DNA of 64,000 nucleotides from Ailanthus altissimus. Its lineage: Eukaryota; Streptophyta; Magnoliopsida; Sapindales; Simaroubaceae. The position numbers and the translations under genes are program-made. Below the pieces are notes generated by a model. That model was given only the letters and a program-made list of their open reading frames with translations, made no database searches and was not told where the DNA came from. Location: assembly GCA_946807835.1 (NCBI GenBank), contig OX327704.1, positions 4,712,001 to 4,776,000 of the forward strand, in the 5' to 3' direction. Below, piece after piece: positions 45,747-57,402 of the stretch (position 1 is the stretch's first letter; every line of letters starts with the position of its first letter).

Positions 45747-46773
45747 CACTACTAAGAAAGGAATTTTAATAATAAAAATATGCCTTTGTTTCATGTTTTC
45801 AAATTAAGTCTCCTTCCCATAAGTTTGTTTTTTAATAAAAAGAAGAGAGACTTAATTAAATAATTGGATTCCATGTGAACTTTCCCTAGCTTTTGATTTC
45901 AGGATGATTTAACAGTGAGGGAAAGCATGGCATAGATGTGAATAACAGGATACTTTTAGCATATGGGTTTCTCCTTATGATATGGCTTTTAACTTTACAT
46001 TCCCCTTACATTGCCCTCACTAGCTGATAGGGAGTCTTGGCTTCAATTTTATCTCTTAAGCGAATAAGTTTTTCCACTCTAAAGTTTGTATTTTAGTGTT
46101 TAAACTATAAAATAATCATGTCAATGCTTCAATTGCTCTTATGTTTCGATGGCAATAAAAAAATGCTTTTGTTAGACAACTTCCTTTTTTGGGCCTTTTT
46201 ATGTAGCATTTTGGATTGTGTGTCAACATCATATTGTGGCTGGGATAACTAGGAGGTCCTATGTTTGAATCCCATTAAGGGTGTGATTATTTGTACTAAA
46301 AAATTACTCTAAACACCCATCGATGCAAGTACCACGGTTAAAATTTAAAAATAAATTTTTTACTTTCTACACCTAATTTCTTAAAAAATTAGGGTCAATT
46401 TATTTTTTAATACTCACCATAATCTTCTTCCTAATACTTCCTCATTCTTCAATTTTTTCCATTTATCTTATTAATCTTTTCTCAAACCCTGATCTAGAAT
46501 ATGAAATCTCTAAAAGGGGAAATGCTTTAATACTTTTGTCCACTCATTCATCTCAAACCTTGATCTACCATTGTGCTATTGTAATATAGTCCTCAATAAA
46601 GAGGAAAAAGGGTCTTCTGCAAAAAGAGAGGAAATTTCTTTCTTTTTTTTTCTCTTTTTCATTTTTAGTTATAATAAGTTTGTGAATCATGTATGATTCA
46701 GTAAATTCATTTCTAAGACAATAACATAAATTCATGATAAAAAAAAACTTTATGATTAATGGGTGTATAAAGT
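45747..46773 (+). mobile_element. Internally deleted relative of the 53-58 kb CACTA-like element
   Basis: It starts CACTACTAAGAAAGG at 45747. From 45778 it matches 54379-54530 and then, after a gap, 55173-56048 almost base for base. It therefore lacks the Ca2+-ATPase-exon segment 54531-55172 and the left 1 kb. It contains no exon fragments itself. The 50 bp before it also resemble the 50 bp before the left end of the larger element, so part of the flank was duplicated too. Confidence 0.65.
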
Positions 46774-47049
46774 TGTTCTCCCTTTAAAAATTTTCTTCTT
46801 CTAACCCTTAGGTCCAAGGATTCAGGATTCAACCAAAGCAAGTTCAGAGGCAATGGCCAATGGACCTAAATCTGACAGAACAATAGAATCAGTTCGGATG
46901 CGAGAAATTTGGTCGGCAAATGACAAAACTAGTTTAGTATTTGCTGACACAAATAGGACTATGGCTGAGCAAGTACCGACTACATTCCGCAACTTCTTTA
47001 TGGGAGTCTCACGTCAATATCAAAGCAATAAGAGAAATTCATTCAAAAT
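46774..47049. other. Unassigned stretch
   Basis: An open frame from 46853 runs to 47053 without recognisable domains. It may be the eroded gag end of the Gypsy element that follows. Confidence 0.3.
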
Positions 47050-49457
47050 CTGACCCGAGTTGACTAAAATTAGCCTCGCCTGAACTAAAAATGTCGGTGA
47101 AGATGAACCAGAGGAATATGGTTAACACATTAGAAGTGACATCTGACGTGGGGTAAGAACGGGTCAGAAAATTTGTAGAAGGATATTCGACGTATGTCAG
47201 GGGGACAATATGAAGATACTTGGCGTGTGTCAGAAGTACAACAGAAAATAATGATCGAAGTAGTAGTCAGTATACTCAAGAGGTCAGTTACCCCTATGAC
47301 GATGCGCTCGTGATCAAAGTAGTGGTAATAGGAGAGAAGATAAACAGAGTGTTCGTCGACTCGAGTACCTCAGTCAACATAATTTTCAAGGAAACCCTAG
47401 ACGATCTGAAAATCAGGAACCTCCACATAGAAGAAACTCAAATGTCACTACAACGATTCGAGGAAAGCTGTATGATGCCGACCGAAGTGGCGATCCTCCT
47501 CGTCATCGAACGAGGGCCCTATGAGAAAACGGTGATAACCAGGTTCGTGGTGGTAGATCGCCCATTCCTGTATAGAATCCTCTTCGGGCGATCGTTCATG
47601 GTGAATACTAATGCACCCTTGTCCATCTATTACCTAAAACTAAAATTTCCCGTGAGAGAAGGAATTGGAGTAGCGTTGGGAGATCAAAAAGCGGCAAGGA
47701 GTTGTTACGCAGTCACGACAAAAATGACGTTTTGTATTTCCGCCATTGATCTAAGAGAGAGAGTCCTCGAATCCCCAGAGCCAGCGGAGGAGATACAAGA
47801 ACTTTAAGTCAAAGTCAGGGAACTTAGGAAGGTGGTCAGAATGGGAATCTAGTTAAGATTAGAGGTCGAGCTAGAGCTAGAGCTGACCTGTTTGATTTGA
47901 GAGTTCTCGGACATCTTTGCCTGGTCTTACCGGGACATGCCCAAATTGACCTAAGGCTGGTTGCCCACAACTGACTGTCTACGCCACATCTCGATCGGTC
48001 AAGCAAAAAAGAAGAATCTTCAATCAAGAGCGAAATGGAGTTGTAGCAGAAGAGGTGGAAAAACTACTTGTGGCCAGTTCATCAGGGAGGTTCACTACCC
48101 GGAATGGTTGTCCAACGTGGTAATGGTAAAGAAAGTGAATGAAAAGTGGAGGATATGTGTTGACTTCACTGATCTGAATAAGGCATGCCCCAAAGACAGC
48201 TTTCCCCTCCCCAAGATCGACTAACTAGCATGAGCTACTGAGTTTCATGGATGCCTTTACTGGCTATAATCAGATCCCGATGTCTCCTCCTGCGACATCC
48301 TTCATCACCCATCAAGAGACCTATTGTTACCAGGTGATGTCGTTCGGATTGAAAAACGCAGAAGCCACCTATCAAAGGTTGGTAAACAAACTTTTTAAAA
48401 AATTGATTGGTAAAAATATAGAAGTATACGTGGATGACATGATAGCCAAGTCAGTAAAAGCGGCCGACCACGTGGCTAACCTCAAAGAAGCCTTCATGGT
48501 ACTAAGGGAGAACGAAATGAAACTGAACCTTGAGATATACGTCTTCGGAGTAAAATCCAAAAAATGGTTAGGCTTTATGGTGATCTAACAGGGAATAGAG
48601 GCCAATTCAGATAAAGCTGAGCTATCTGAGAAATAAAGTCCCAAGCACAATGAAGGAGATCTAATGGCTAACCGGCAGGATCGCACCACTAAACAGATTC
48701 ATCTCCAAAGCCATTGATAAATGCTTCACTTTTTTTCAAGCCATCAAGAAAAAGAGAAAGGATCGGTGGACTGAAGAATACGAACAAACATTCCAGCAGC
48801 TAAAGACCTACCTTTTCGAACCAGTACACCTGGCAATTCCAGTGCAAAGAGAATCGTTGGTAGTATACTTAGGAGTCTCAAAACGGGCGGTCAGCTCAGT
48901 CCTTGCCAGAGAAGAATGGGGGGTACAACGATCGATGTACTATACAAGCAGGGCCCTCACTGGGGCAGAAACCCAATACCCCCCCAAAAAATTGGCTTTT
49001 GTGCTAATCATTACTAGGAGGAAGCTGCGACCCTATTTCTAAGCACATGCCATCGTAGTGTTAACCAACTAACCACTCAGACAAATCTTGCATAAGCCTG
49101 ACTTGTTGGGCCAATTAGTCAAATGGTCCATGGAGTTGAGTGAATTCGACATTCATTACCGGCCCCAAACTGTCATTAAAGGGCATGCTTTAGCTGATTT
49201 CATGGCCGAGAATACCTACGAGACAACCGCCAGTTAAGAAGTCCTCGAGATAAACTCGGAAGCATAGGTACTTTACATTGACGGAGCATCTAACCTGCAA
49301 AGAAGCAGAGCGGGGATCGTTCTCATTAGCCCCAAAGGAGACAAAATCAGGTACGTTGTTCGCTTCGAGTTCAAAGCTTCGAACAATGAAGCAAAATACG
49401 AAGCTCTTCTAACCGGGTTAAGAGTGGCTCGAGCGTTAGCCGCTAAGGTAGTGCTAG
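47050..49457 (+). pseudogene. Tat-type Ty3/Gypsy polyprotein: protease, RT, RNase H
   Basis: The plus strand holds an open protease block of 195 codons (47220-47807: YDDALVIKVVVIGEKINRVF, VDSSTSVNIIF, FVVVDRPFLYRILFGRSF), where the usual D-S-G reads D-S-S. The RT follows: VHYPEWLSNVVMVKKVNEKW, RICVDFTDLNKACPKDSFP, MDAFTGYNQIPM, SFGLKNAEATYQRLVNKLF and YVDDMIAKS (YVDD at 48426-48437). Then RNase H (48690-49457): YYTSRALTGAETQYPPKKLA, LYIDGASNLQRSRAGIVLIS and FKASNNEAKYEALLTGLRVA. This order and these motifs are those of Tat/Ogre-clade elements. GC content is visibly higher than the surroundings. Several frameshifts and stops occur. Homology ends abruptly at about 49457, inside RNase H. Confidence 0.88.
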
Positions 49458-50645
49458 TTTTTCAGTGGCTAATTCTTATAAATCTCTAAAATGATGTCCT
49501 TCAAAGTGTTCCCTCTTAACGAAGGACATGCCTCTGATGACCATTAGGATTGAATTAGCCTATGAGATCTGTGTTTGGCAGCATGTCCAAAGCTTTCTAA
49601 ATCGACTAATATACTTTTGAAACTGATTCGTCAGACATTTGGGTGACCTTGGCTAGGTTAGCCAAATTGACCTTTGAGGGCGGCCAGTCGAATTTAGTAT
49701 AGAACTTGTTTTCTATTTGCATCCAATTGGCAATCAACTAAAGTACCAAATTGATGTACCAAATGAAGGTCATTTTCATCAAAGAGTTAGCGAATAATCT
49801 CAACTTTAAAAAAGAAAATGAATTGGCCTTACTATATTGTACAATGAAGTTAAAAATATGCTCGAATGTGGTGATATTCTATAAGATCGTCATAACACAG
49901 GCTGTAAATCTACCCTCATATTCTGTAATGCTTCCACCAATATATTGTGGTCTATCTCAAATCACCCGAAATTGTTAACAAGTCGTACAGGTTCTATAGA
50001 CACAAATTGTATCGGCCAAGGTTAAATTTAGCTGACTTGCTTTTAATTTTGGTGAATAAACTGATGTAAACTCCATAAATTAATCATGTTACTAGCCTGG
50101 TCGAAATTGAAGATTTGCCTTGGCTGGTTCTGATGGACTTGAGAATTTAAAGATTCAACCCTCTAAGGTCACCTAAGGATATTGACTAAATCATATTGTA
50201 GGCCAACCTGGTGATTCTACCGTTAATGAGACTCTTGTAATTCAAGGTTCAGGCGATCTTAGAGCAGAGCTATCAACTCAGTTTGGTTCTGCCTCATCGA
50301 CTCGAGGTTTTTCAAAATACTTTGGCTTATATTTTTTTTATCCTCGATCAATGGTCGAAAAACTGTAACCATCTGAGTTTTAAGCATTGTGCCAAGTTGA
50401 TTTTTAACCATCTGGGATATGGAAAAGTATTGTGACGAATCTCTTTCAACTGTTGATCAATAGGTTTTCCTCGGCACGGGCTAAACTCACTTTGTTTGGA
50501 TCAAAATCGCTTGAGTTTCTGATTTGCGGTGAGGGTGTGGCCGTGGACCCTTCAGCAACGTTTATTCCAGTTTTATTTCTTGCCATATGTCTAGTTATTA
50601 CTGTTATATAAGAATATAGTCCCATCGGACGTGTCAAAAAGATGT
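49458..50645 (-). pseudogene. Tat-type Gypsy leader and gag remnant, opposite strand
   Basis: On the minus strand, TTGACACGTCCGATGGGAC at about 50618-50636 resembles the T-T-G-G-C-A-C-G-C-C-C-A-G-T-G-G-G-A-C leader/primer region of Tat-type Gypsy elements. It is followed by an open gag-like start (ATG at 50637 or, more likely, 50583; MARNKTGINVAEGSTATPS) and, with many stops, gag-like blocks down to 49490. It abuts the plus-strand Gypsy remnant in a tail-to-tail arrangement, so a rearrangement joined two elements or two halves of one. Confidence 0.5.
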
Positions 50646-52490
50646 TAATGTTATTAATTTCGAGAGATCTGAGGTTTGTGTATGTTTAATGTCAGGCTAG
50701 ACGAATGCTTGCCTTGAATTTGAGAGAAACTGAGATTAAAGGATTCATCAAGTAAGGTAAGGTCTAACTTTGATTGTTAGCAAGTGAGATTTGCATCTAA
50801 GCTGTTAGCGAGCAAAGTTTATCGCTAAACCTAAGCTGTAGCATAGCGGGCATGTCGCAAAACTTAGGTTATTCTCAGAAAAGGACGAGCAAAGCTCAAA
50901 CAGTAAGGCTGCGTGAATTTTTTAACAAGCAAGGATGCGAAGTCCTAGACTGAATGACGAAAAATGAGAAAAAAATATATAAAAAAAAATTAAGAACTTG
51001 TGTATTATGTACATTGAATAGTTGATGATGTTTAAATAAGAAATCAAACCTATATATAAACTGTAAAACCATATACAAAGTCTATTTTTACAAAGAATTT
51101 TTTTTTAATATAATATAACTTTTAATTGTATACAAACTCCTAAATAAGACATAACATACAAATTAGACACTTTTTTTTATCAGCGTCAACATAATTTGAG
51201 AATCCATTTAAGAGTTTTCTAATTGTTTGATTAGTTTAAACACCATGTGATGGTTGGCTTAAAAAAAAACTGGTTTCGTTATATGTTTGATTATTTTTTT
51301 GAGTATTTAAAAATAAGTGAGAAGAAAAGAGAAAAAAAATAATTCACATGAGCGGGTATTAAAAAAAATTCTTAGAGTTTAGAAAATATTTCTAATAAAT
51401 TTATAAAAAGTTCTTATAACATATTCATGGTTAGAAAATCTGTGACAAAATTATTGGAAAACTTCTATGATGAGATCATTGAAAAATCTTATAATAAAAT
51501 TATAAGAAATCTTGCATTTACTATTTACAATATCAAGTTGAGATTCTAAACAATTTTATCACCAACTTAAAATAGAAAGTTAAGAATCGTGATTGATTCT
51601 TAATATGATATGCAAATTCTCAAAAATGATTTGTTGAATCAAAAATAAAAAATACAATTGATTGTGTCAATTAATTATAATTACTAAAATATTTTTAAAA
51701 TTATGAAATTATATTTATTTATTTATTTTTAAATTTTTATGTATAAATAGAGCATTTATAAGGCTCATATAAGTAAGAGTGAAAGTTAAAATTTTTTTAA
51801 TATATTATCAATTTCTACAGTTGTATCATACAGCTAATCAAGGAAATATAAATATATTTTAAAACTGTAATCTTAAAATTAAAATAGAAAAGATGATTTT
51901 GTTTAATTTTTTGTTGTCCCTGTGTATAACTACCGATTGCCCATTTTCCCGGCATTTTTCCCCTTTGCTGGTTTTTTCGAGCTGCAAAATTAGTATCAAA
52001 GCATTCATAAACAATGCATCAAACCTAATACCAATACTAATATTAATTTAATAAAATAAATAGATATTATATTTAAAAATATCACTTAATTTTAATAATA
52101 TTTATTAATTTAAAAAATAGATAATCGTTAAAAAAATATTTTGTTAAAATTAATAAAATTATATAAAAAGTTTAAATTATTATTTTAAATTTAAAAAAAA
52201 AACTTCACTCTTACATAACAAATGAGAGAGACATTATTTCCCACAAACAACTTAGCTTGTCAGTAGTAAAATAATTTGACTTTGTATTATTTAAATATTA
52301 AATAATGACACATACATCTACTGCTACATATATGTGTTAAGAGTTGTGAATTACTTCGGAGAAAAATAACATTTGGAGCCTATATTAATAATAGCAAACC
52401 ACAAATCGTATTTTTCATGGTGCTTTACATGTGAATAAAACATTATCAAAAGACAACACTTTTTATTCATCCAATTCCATTCCATTCATT
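50646..52490. other. AT-rich DNA, no gene
   Basis: 50646-50900 may be the minus-strand LTR side of the preceding Gypsy remnant; AAGCAAGG and GCGAGCAAAG words recur there. Beyond that the sequence is very AT-rich, without open frames or recognised ends. Confidence 0.4.
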
Positions 52491-52508
52491 GATTGAGTAA
52501 AGATTGAT

Positions 52509-52700
52509 CATCATCATCATCATCATCAACCATACTTCTCCATTAATCCATAATTCCCCAACTTCCCCTATAAATTTGCCTCGTAAAAAATATCTAAAGA
52601 TAAAAATATCCATCAACAAAAATATTCATCATCATCAACCATACTGCTTCTCCATTAATCCATCAAACAAAAAATATCCAAAGATAAAAGAAAAAGAAAA
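52509..52700 (+). repeat. CAT microsatellite and about 113-bp imperfect duplication
   Basis: A (CAT)n run at about 52509-52530 is followed by CAACCATACTTCTCCATTAA. After about 113 bp the pattern recurs as CATCATCATCAACCATAC and TTCTCCATTAATCCAT, both copies ending in an ATATC(T/C)AAAGATAAA block. Confidence 0.75.
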
Positions 52701-52754
52701 TCCAAAAACCCAAATGTAAAAATCATCAAGAAAGCGAGGCAATATTTGCTGGAG

Positions 52755-52934
52755 ATTCATGTCGCAGAGGATCTCGATCTCGCGACAGATCTTGTTTCGG
52801 ACCGAGTCTTCGTGGTTGCTGTACATCACTTTCAATGTGAATACTCGCAAACTCTCACGGTGGATGACATCCCAGACGATGCTGCCGTTGCCAGCTCCAA
52901 TTTGGTTGTGGCACTCCAGCTCCAAAAAGTTGAT
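52755..52934 (-). pseudogene. MAP kinase kinase (MKK4/5-like) N-lobe fragment
   Basis: The minus strand reads, in one open frame, a glycine-rich ATP loop (IGAGNGSIV), then a VAIK-like strand with the catalytic lysine (TLKVMYSNHEDSV) and the alpha-C helix (ICREIEILCDMN). The stretch NHEDSV followed by ICREIEIL is specific to the plant group C MAP kinase kinases (MKK4/MKK5), which phosphorylate MAPKs in immune and developmental cascades. Only kinase subdomains I-III are present. After the helix the frame runs into unrelated AT-rich sequence, so no active kinase can be made. It has more GC than the flanks. No intron or transposon end was tied to it. Confidence 0.8.
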
Positions 52935-54029
52935 CAGCTTCTGATCTCTAATTATATTAATCAACCAAGTGTAATTATTACTTTTTGCAAAATAAATTTT
53001 AAATTTTAACAATAAAGTGGTCTAATTCTTACGTCTGCCACGTGTACTTTAAATATCTAATAAAGTCAGAGACATTTGTAAAAGACTAAACTATCTTTCT
53101 CTACGTTAATTAATAGAAGATTTTTTTAATGGTTACGACTTATTACATATTTTAAAAATTAGTGAGTTTTAATAAAATTAGATTATATTTTGATAATATT
53201 TTTAAAATAAAATAAAATTTTTATCAAAGAAATACGTGCGATTACAACACAGACAATTCAAACAAAAATTATTTAGAATACATAAAAATAGTATTATTTA
53301 AAAACAATTTAGTGATAGAAATACATTCTTATTAAAATTTTTTGATAGAATCTATTAAAAAATTTATATTATCAATAATTTGTAATAAATGTTATTTTTA
53401 AAAAATTATATATTTTATCAAATTTTGTGATATATTCTATTATAAATCAGTAATAAAATGTATGAAAAAATAAATAGTATATATTAATAATAAATATATT
53501 TTTAGATTATTTAATAAAAATGTATTAAATCAAACGTGAATATGAAAAATATCATCATTTATTTTTTTTTAAATTTTTTATTACAAATTAATAACAGAAT
53601 ATACTAAAAACTATTTATCATGTATTAATGATAAATACGTTTTAAAATAATTAATAAATAAAATATAAATCTCACGTGTCATTTTAAATGACATGGTATT
53701 AGTTTTTTTTTTTTTTTTCAAATTTCTAAAAACAGCGCCATTTTTTTTTAAGTAAATCAACATTAAGGTGACGTCGTTTTAATTGTTTATTTGCTTGGAT
53801 TTATAAACGACGTCATTTGTATTCTTCTAATTCAAAACCACGTTGTTGGTGCAGTAGTTGAAAGACCTAAATCTATTCGAACTCAACTGAAATCACTCTC
53901 TTCCCTTAAAAAATCTGAACCTTTACTCTTTAATCTTCGTCTTAATTTTTTTTTTTCCAAATTTTAACTCATTATTCAGTCTTAAATCTTAAATCTTCCC
54001 AAAATCCAGCCAAGGGCAAGAAGAACAAC

Positions 54030-54333
54030 ACCAATAAGGATCGGGAGGACCGCCGCACTCTCGGCTTCGTGCTTCACTAAGGCGAGGAGGTAATTTCCAT
54101 GCCATCGAAGGTCCTCCTCCTCCCGAAGAGTCACATGCGAAGGCCGTGTACAACACTGCCGTTGCTGGCCTCACATTAGCCGCACTGCTAGCCTTGGTGT
54201 CCCCGCTGCTCCTCTTGTTCAAGCTGACCTTGCCAGCCCCGTTCGTGGAGTCTGTGGGCTGCTCCCAACATGATGCAGCCCTAGATCTTGCGGTCATTAA
54301 TCTCGCAGATGTTTGCACCACCGATGAATCAGG
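54030..54333 (+). pseudogene. Unidentified GC-rich captured exon
   Basis: A GC-rich island in AT-rich DNA. An open plus-strand frame reads AIEGPPPPEESHAKAVYNTA, then a hydrophobic stretch LTLAALLALVSPLLLLFKL that looks like a membrane helix, then HDAALDLAVINLADVC, and runs up to a possible 5' splice site (ATCAGG|GTAAAG). The complementary strand is also open for 110 codons, so strand is not certain. The gene was not recognised. Its position and orientation match the other captured pieces. Confidence 0.45.
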
Positions 54334-54551
54334 GTAAAGATTTCAATAATATGCCTTTTACCAGCAGCAACAGTGAAGGGTATGTCTTTGTTTCATGTTT
54401 TCAAATTAAGTCTCTTTCCCATAAGTTTGTTTTTTAATAAATTTGTTTTTTAATAAAAAGAAGAGAGAATTAATTAAATAATTGGATTCCATGTGAACTT
54501 TCCCTAACTTTTGATTTCAGGATGATTTATAGAGACTGTGTATTTTAGATA

Positions 54552-54573
54552 TTATATATATATATATATATAT
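54552..54573. repeat. (TA)n microsatellite
   Basis: About 11 TA units directly before the captured Ca2+-ATPase exon. Confidence 0.95.
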
Positions 54574-54586
54574 GTTGATACTACAG

Positions 54587-54659
54587 GGTATTAATGAAGG
54601 ATGGTACGATGGGGGAAGCTTTGCCTTTGCAGTTATTCTTCTAGTCATTGTTATGACAG
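54587..54659 (+). pseudogene. Captured exon of an autoinhibited Ca2+-ATPase (ACA8/9/10-like)
   Basis: Between CTACAG and GTACAA (plausible acceptor and donor) lie 73 bp reading GINEGWYDGGSFAFAVILLV and IVMT. This is the second-transmembrane-helix region of plant plasma-membrane P2B Ca2+-ATPases, where G-I-x-E-G-W-Y-D-G-x-S-I-A-F-A-V is characteristic. The open frame is intact across the exon. No neighbouring ATPase exons are present, so it is a lone captured fragment. Confidence 0.85.
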
Positions 54660-55040
54660 GTACAAAATATAAATGTCCAATGTTGTAGTTTAGGGCATAT
54701 TTCATTATGAACTAGATGTGATACTCTGGATAGGCAGTAAGCAAATTCATGTAAGCTAATGCGTGTTTTGTTTTTATGGTTTATATTATTAACTTCGTTT
54801 TCTTCTTGATTTGCACATAATTAAGTTTTTGTTGTTTTGATGTGATGATCCTAGAAATAGAGAGTTTACTAGTGTTGTTGATTATCCATGTGTGTGTATA
54901 GTGTTGTTAGATTAACACCTGCTGACTGAACATTCATGAGAGCTTGAGTAGTGGTATGCATCTAAAGTGTTTGAGAAATTGTCTATGAGAAAGTTGGTTA
55001 CTTTGTAGGAGAAATTGACTATTATGTTTGCAAATGACAG

Positions 55041-55100
55041 GTCCAAATGCGCCAAAAAAAAGATTTGAAGAGTGCTCCTTTTCAAGCTGAAGAAAATTAG
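55041..55100 (+). pseudogene. Possible captured short exon, unidentified
   Basis: GACAG precedes and GTATTT follows a 60-bp block reading VQMRQKKDLKSAPFQAEEN and a stop. It has exon-like borders and composition, but no family was recognised. It may be the last coding exon of a captured gene. Confidence 0.35.
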
Positions 55101-56474
55101 GTATTTAAGCCAACTTTAAGCTTTCAAATTTTCAACTCTTTTTGTAAATAATTTATTCAGCAATAAGGCTTAAGCATGGCATAGATGTGAATAACAGGAT
55201 ACTTTTAGCATATGGGTTTCTCCTTATGATATGGCTTTTAACTTTACATTCCCCTTACATTGCCCTCACTAGTTGATAGGAAGTCTTGGCTTCAATTTTA
55301 TCTCTTAAGCGAATAAGTTTTTCAACTCTAAAGTTTGTATTTTGGTGTTTAAACTATAAAATAATCACGTCAATGCTACAATTGCTCTTATGTTTCGATG
55401 GCAATAAAAAATGCATTTGTTAGACAACTTCCTTTTTTGGGCCATTTCCCGTAGCATTTTGGATTGTGTGTCAACATCATATTGTGGCTGGGATAACTAG
55501 GAGGTCCTATGTTTGAATCCCATTAAGGGTGTGATTATTTGTACTAAAAAATTACTCTAAACATCCATCTATGCAAGTACCACTGTTAAAATTTAAAAAT
55601 AAAAATTTTACTTTCTACACCTAATTTCTTAAAAAATTAGGGTCAATTTATTTTTTAATACTCACCAGAATCTTCTTCCTAATACTTCCTCATTCTTCTT
55701 CAATTTTTCCCATTTATCTTATTAATCTTTTCTCAAACCCTGATCTAGAATATGAAATCCTAAAAGGGGAAATGCTTTAATACTTTTGTCCACTCATTCA
55801 TCTCAAACCTTGGTCTACAATAAACCATTGTGCTATTGTAATCAAGTCCTCAATAAAGAGGAAAAAGGGTCTTCTGCAATAAGCGAGAGAATTTCTTTTT
55901 TTTTTTTCTCTTTTTCTTTTTTAGTTATAATAAGTTTGTGGATCTTGTATAATTCAGTAAATTCATTTCTAGGACAATAACATAAATTCATGACCAAAAA
56001 AAAAACAAAAACAAAAATTAGGGTTTATGATAGATGGGTGTATAAAGTATTTTTGTATTTTTATTTAAAGTTATAACATCCTCAATTATAATATTATTTG
56101 AGGATATTTTAGTAATAAATAATTTATTATAGTCCCATCCTATTATTAATTAAATTGTATTGCAGAGTTAATTGAGCCTATATTTGATGTGTTTTTAGAT
56201 CTACATGATGAGTCTGATAATTAAATTCCAATATACATGTGAGAGACATTCTAGATTTTGATTGCTATTGTTGGACCCCTTTTCTAAGCTTCAAGTTTCA
56301 AGATCACTGTTTTTTTTTTTAAATAATGGGTAGAGTTTAAGGACCAACTGCTGAAGTAGTGGGAACTCAAAAAAGTGAAATAGAGTTGTAAATTATCCAA
56401 GCTATTTGGGTTCAGCTTGTGGTCTGTGCCTCTAAATGCTTGCTTGAGTTCACTCATGGGTAAAATGGGATAAG

Positions 56475-56563
56475 TTACTGGGAAAAGTGAAAGAAATTGT
56501 GGAGATTAAGCAACACAGTCCGGCCGAAGAGAATAAAAAAGCACTGGAGGTTTTAAAAGAAAG
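56475..56563 (+). pseudogene. Captured CASP exon A
   Basis: The plus strand reads LLGKVKEIVEIKQHSPAEEN then KKALEVLKE, ending at GAAAG|GTATTT. It matches the coiled-coil of plant CASP, a Golgi membrane tethering protein related to the CUX1/CDP alternatively spliced product, where K-V-K-E-I-V-E-I-K-Q is conserved. Exon B follows after a 231-bp intron in the correct phase (AG plus G makes arginine). Confidence 0.85.
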
Positions 56564-56794
56564 GTATTTTCTTACTTTATGAAGTTCCTCCTTGTATTTG
56601 CAAGAGTGTTTCAGAATGTTAAGTTTCATCACTTCCCTTTGCTCATGAATGGTAATGTTAGGGTGTTCGGAAAAATTAGTTATTGTTTTTTTCTCTTTTA
56701 AACTTTGTGGTTTTGTTGATAGTAATTTCTTATTGAAACTACAATTTTCCTTAATTTACTGAGTACCCTGATTCATGATCATTTATTTGTGTAG

Positions 56795-56888
56795 GGAGCA
56801 AGCTTTGCAAGATTAATTACAACAAGCTCAAGAAAGTGTTGCCACTATGCAGAAATTACATGAACTTGCACAAAGCTAGTTGTTTGAA
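56795..56888 (+). pseudogene. Captured CASP exon B
   Basis: After TTTGTGTAG the frame reads EQALQD, stop, LQQAQESVATMQKLHELAQS, stop, LFE, followed by GT. It is the continuation of the CASP coiled coil (E-Q-A-L-Q-D...M-Q-K-L-H-E-L-A-Q-S-Q-L-F-E). Both stops (TAA, TAG) stand where glutamine or a similar codon is expected, each one transition from CAA or CAG, so the fragment is decaying as non-coding DNA. Confidence 0.87.
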
Positions 56889-57216
56889 GTCTGTGTTACC
56901 AGATCATGATTTTTATATCTCATAATATTATGTGACTTGCTTAAAAAAGTGAAAATTTTGCAGGCAAGTCCATACTCTCCATGTTCTGGGCACTCCATTA
57001 CGTGTTCTTTTGTGATAGATTTTTATATGTCATATTAGCAACATGGCATTTTAGCTCATTAGATCCTTCACATGCTGATAGCTTGGCAATAGGTATGTCT
57101 CATTTTGTTGGACAATGATTTTTTTCTAAATAAATAAATTGTATCATGTGAGTGTTTGTATTAGATTTTAAGTTTAGACTGTTCTTATGAAGCAACCACA
57201 GGTTCTTCCTCTTCAG

Positions 57217-57295
57217 GGACACTATGAAGCTTGCTCCAATGCCCAACTCATATGACTTGGATAGAGGATTGCTCCTTTCTGTTCAAGCAATACAG
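57217..57295 (+). pseudogene. Captured exon of a uridine-cytidine kinase C-like gene (1)
   Basis: Between CTTCAG and GTGAGG the frame reads DTMKLAPMPNSYDLDRGLLL then SVQAIQ. It matches the start of plant P-loop proteins annotated as uridine-cytidine kinase C. The frame is open. Confidence 0.8.
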
Positions 57296-57402
57296 GTGAG
57301 GAGTACTATGAACTATTCTGCAAAATTGAAATGCCTTCACGTCTAGGAAGCTTATAAGTATATTCAGTAACATGAAGTTCATTATTTCGTTTATTCTTTC
57401 AA

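Noticed and set aside
46236..46290. tRNA/SINE B-box-like TGTTTGAATCCC, repeated at about 55515
   Set aside because: Both occurrences are within the duplicated CACTA-like sequence, and no A box or SINE tail was seen.
53989..54321. 110-codon minus-strand frame
   Set aside because: It overlaps a plus-strand exon-like frame with a donor site in the same orientation as the other captured exons. The minus reading cannot be excluded but is less likely.
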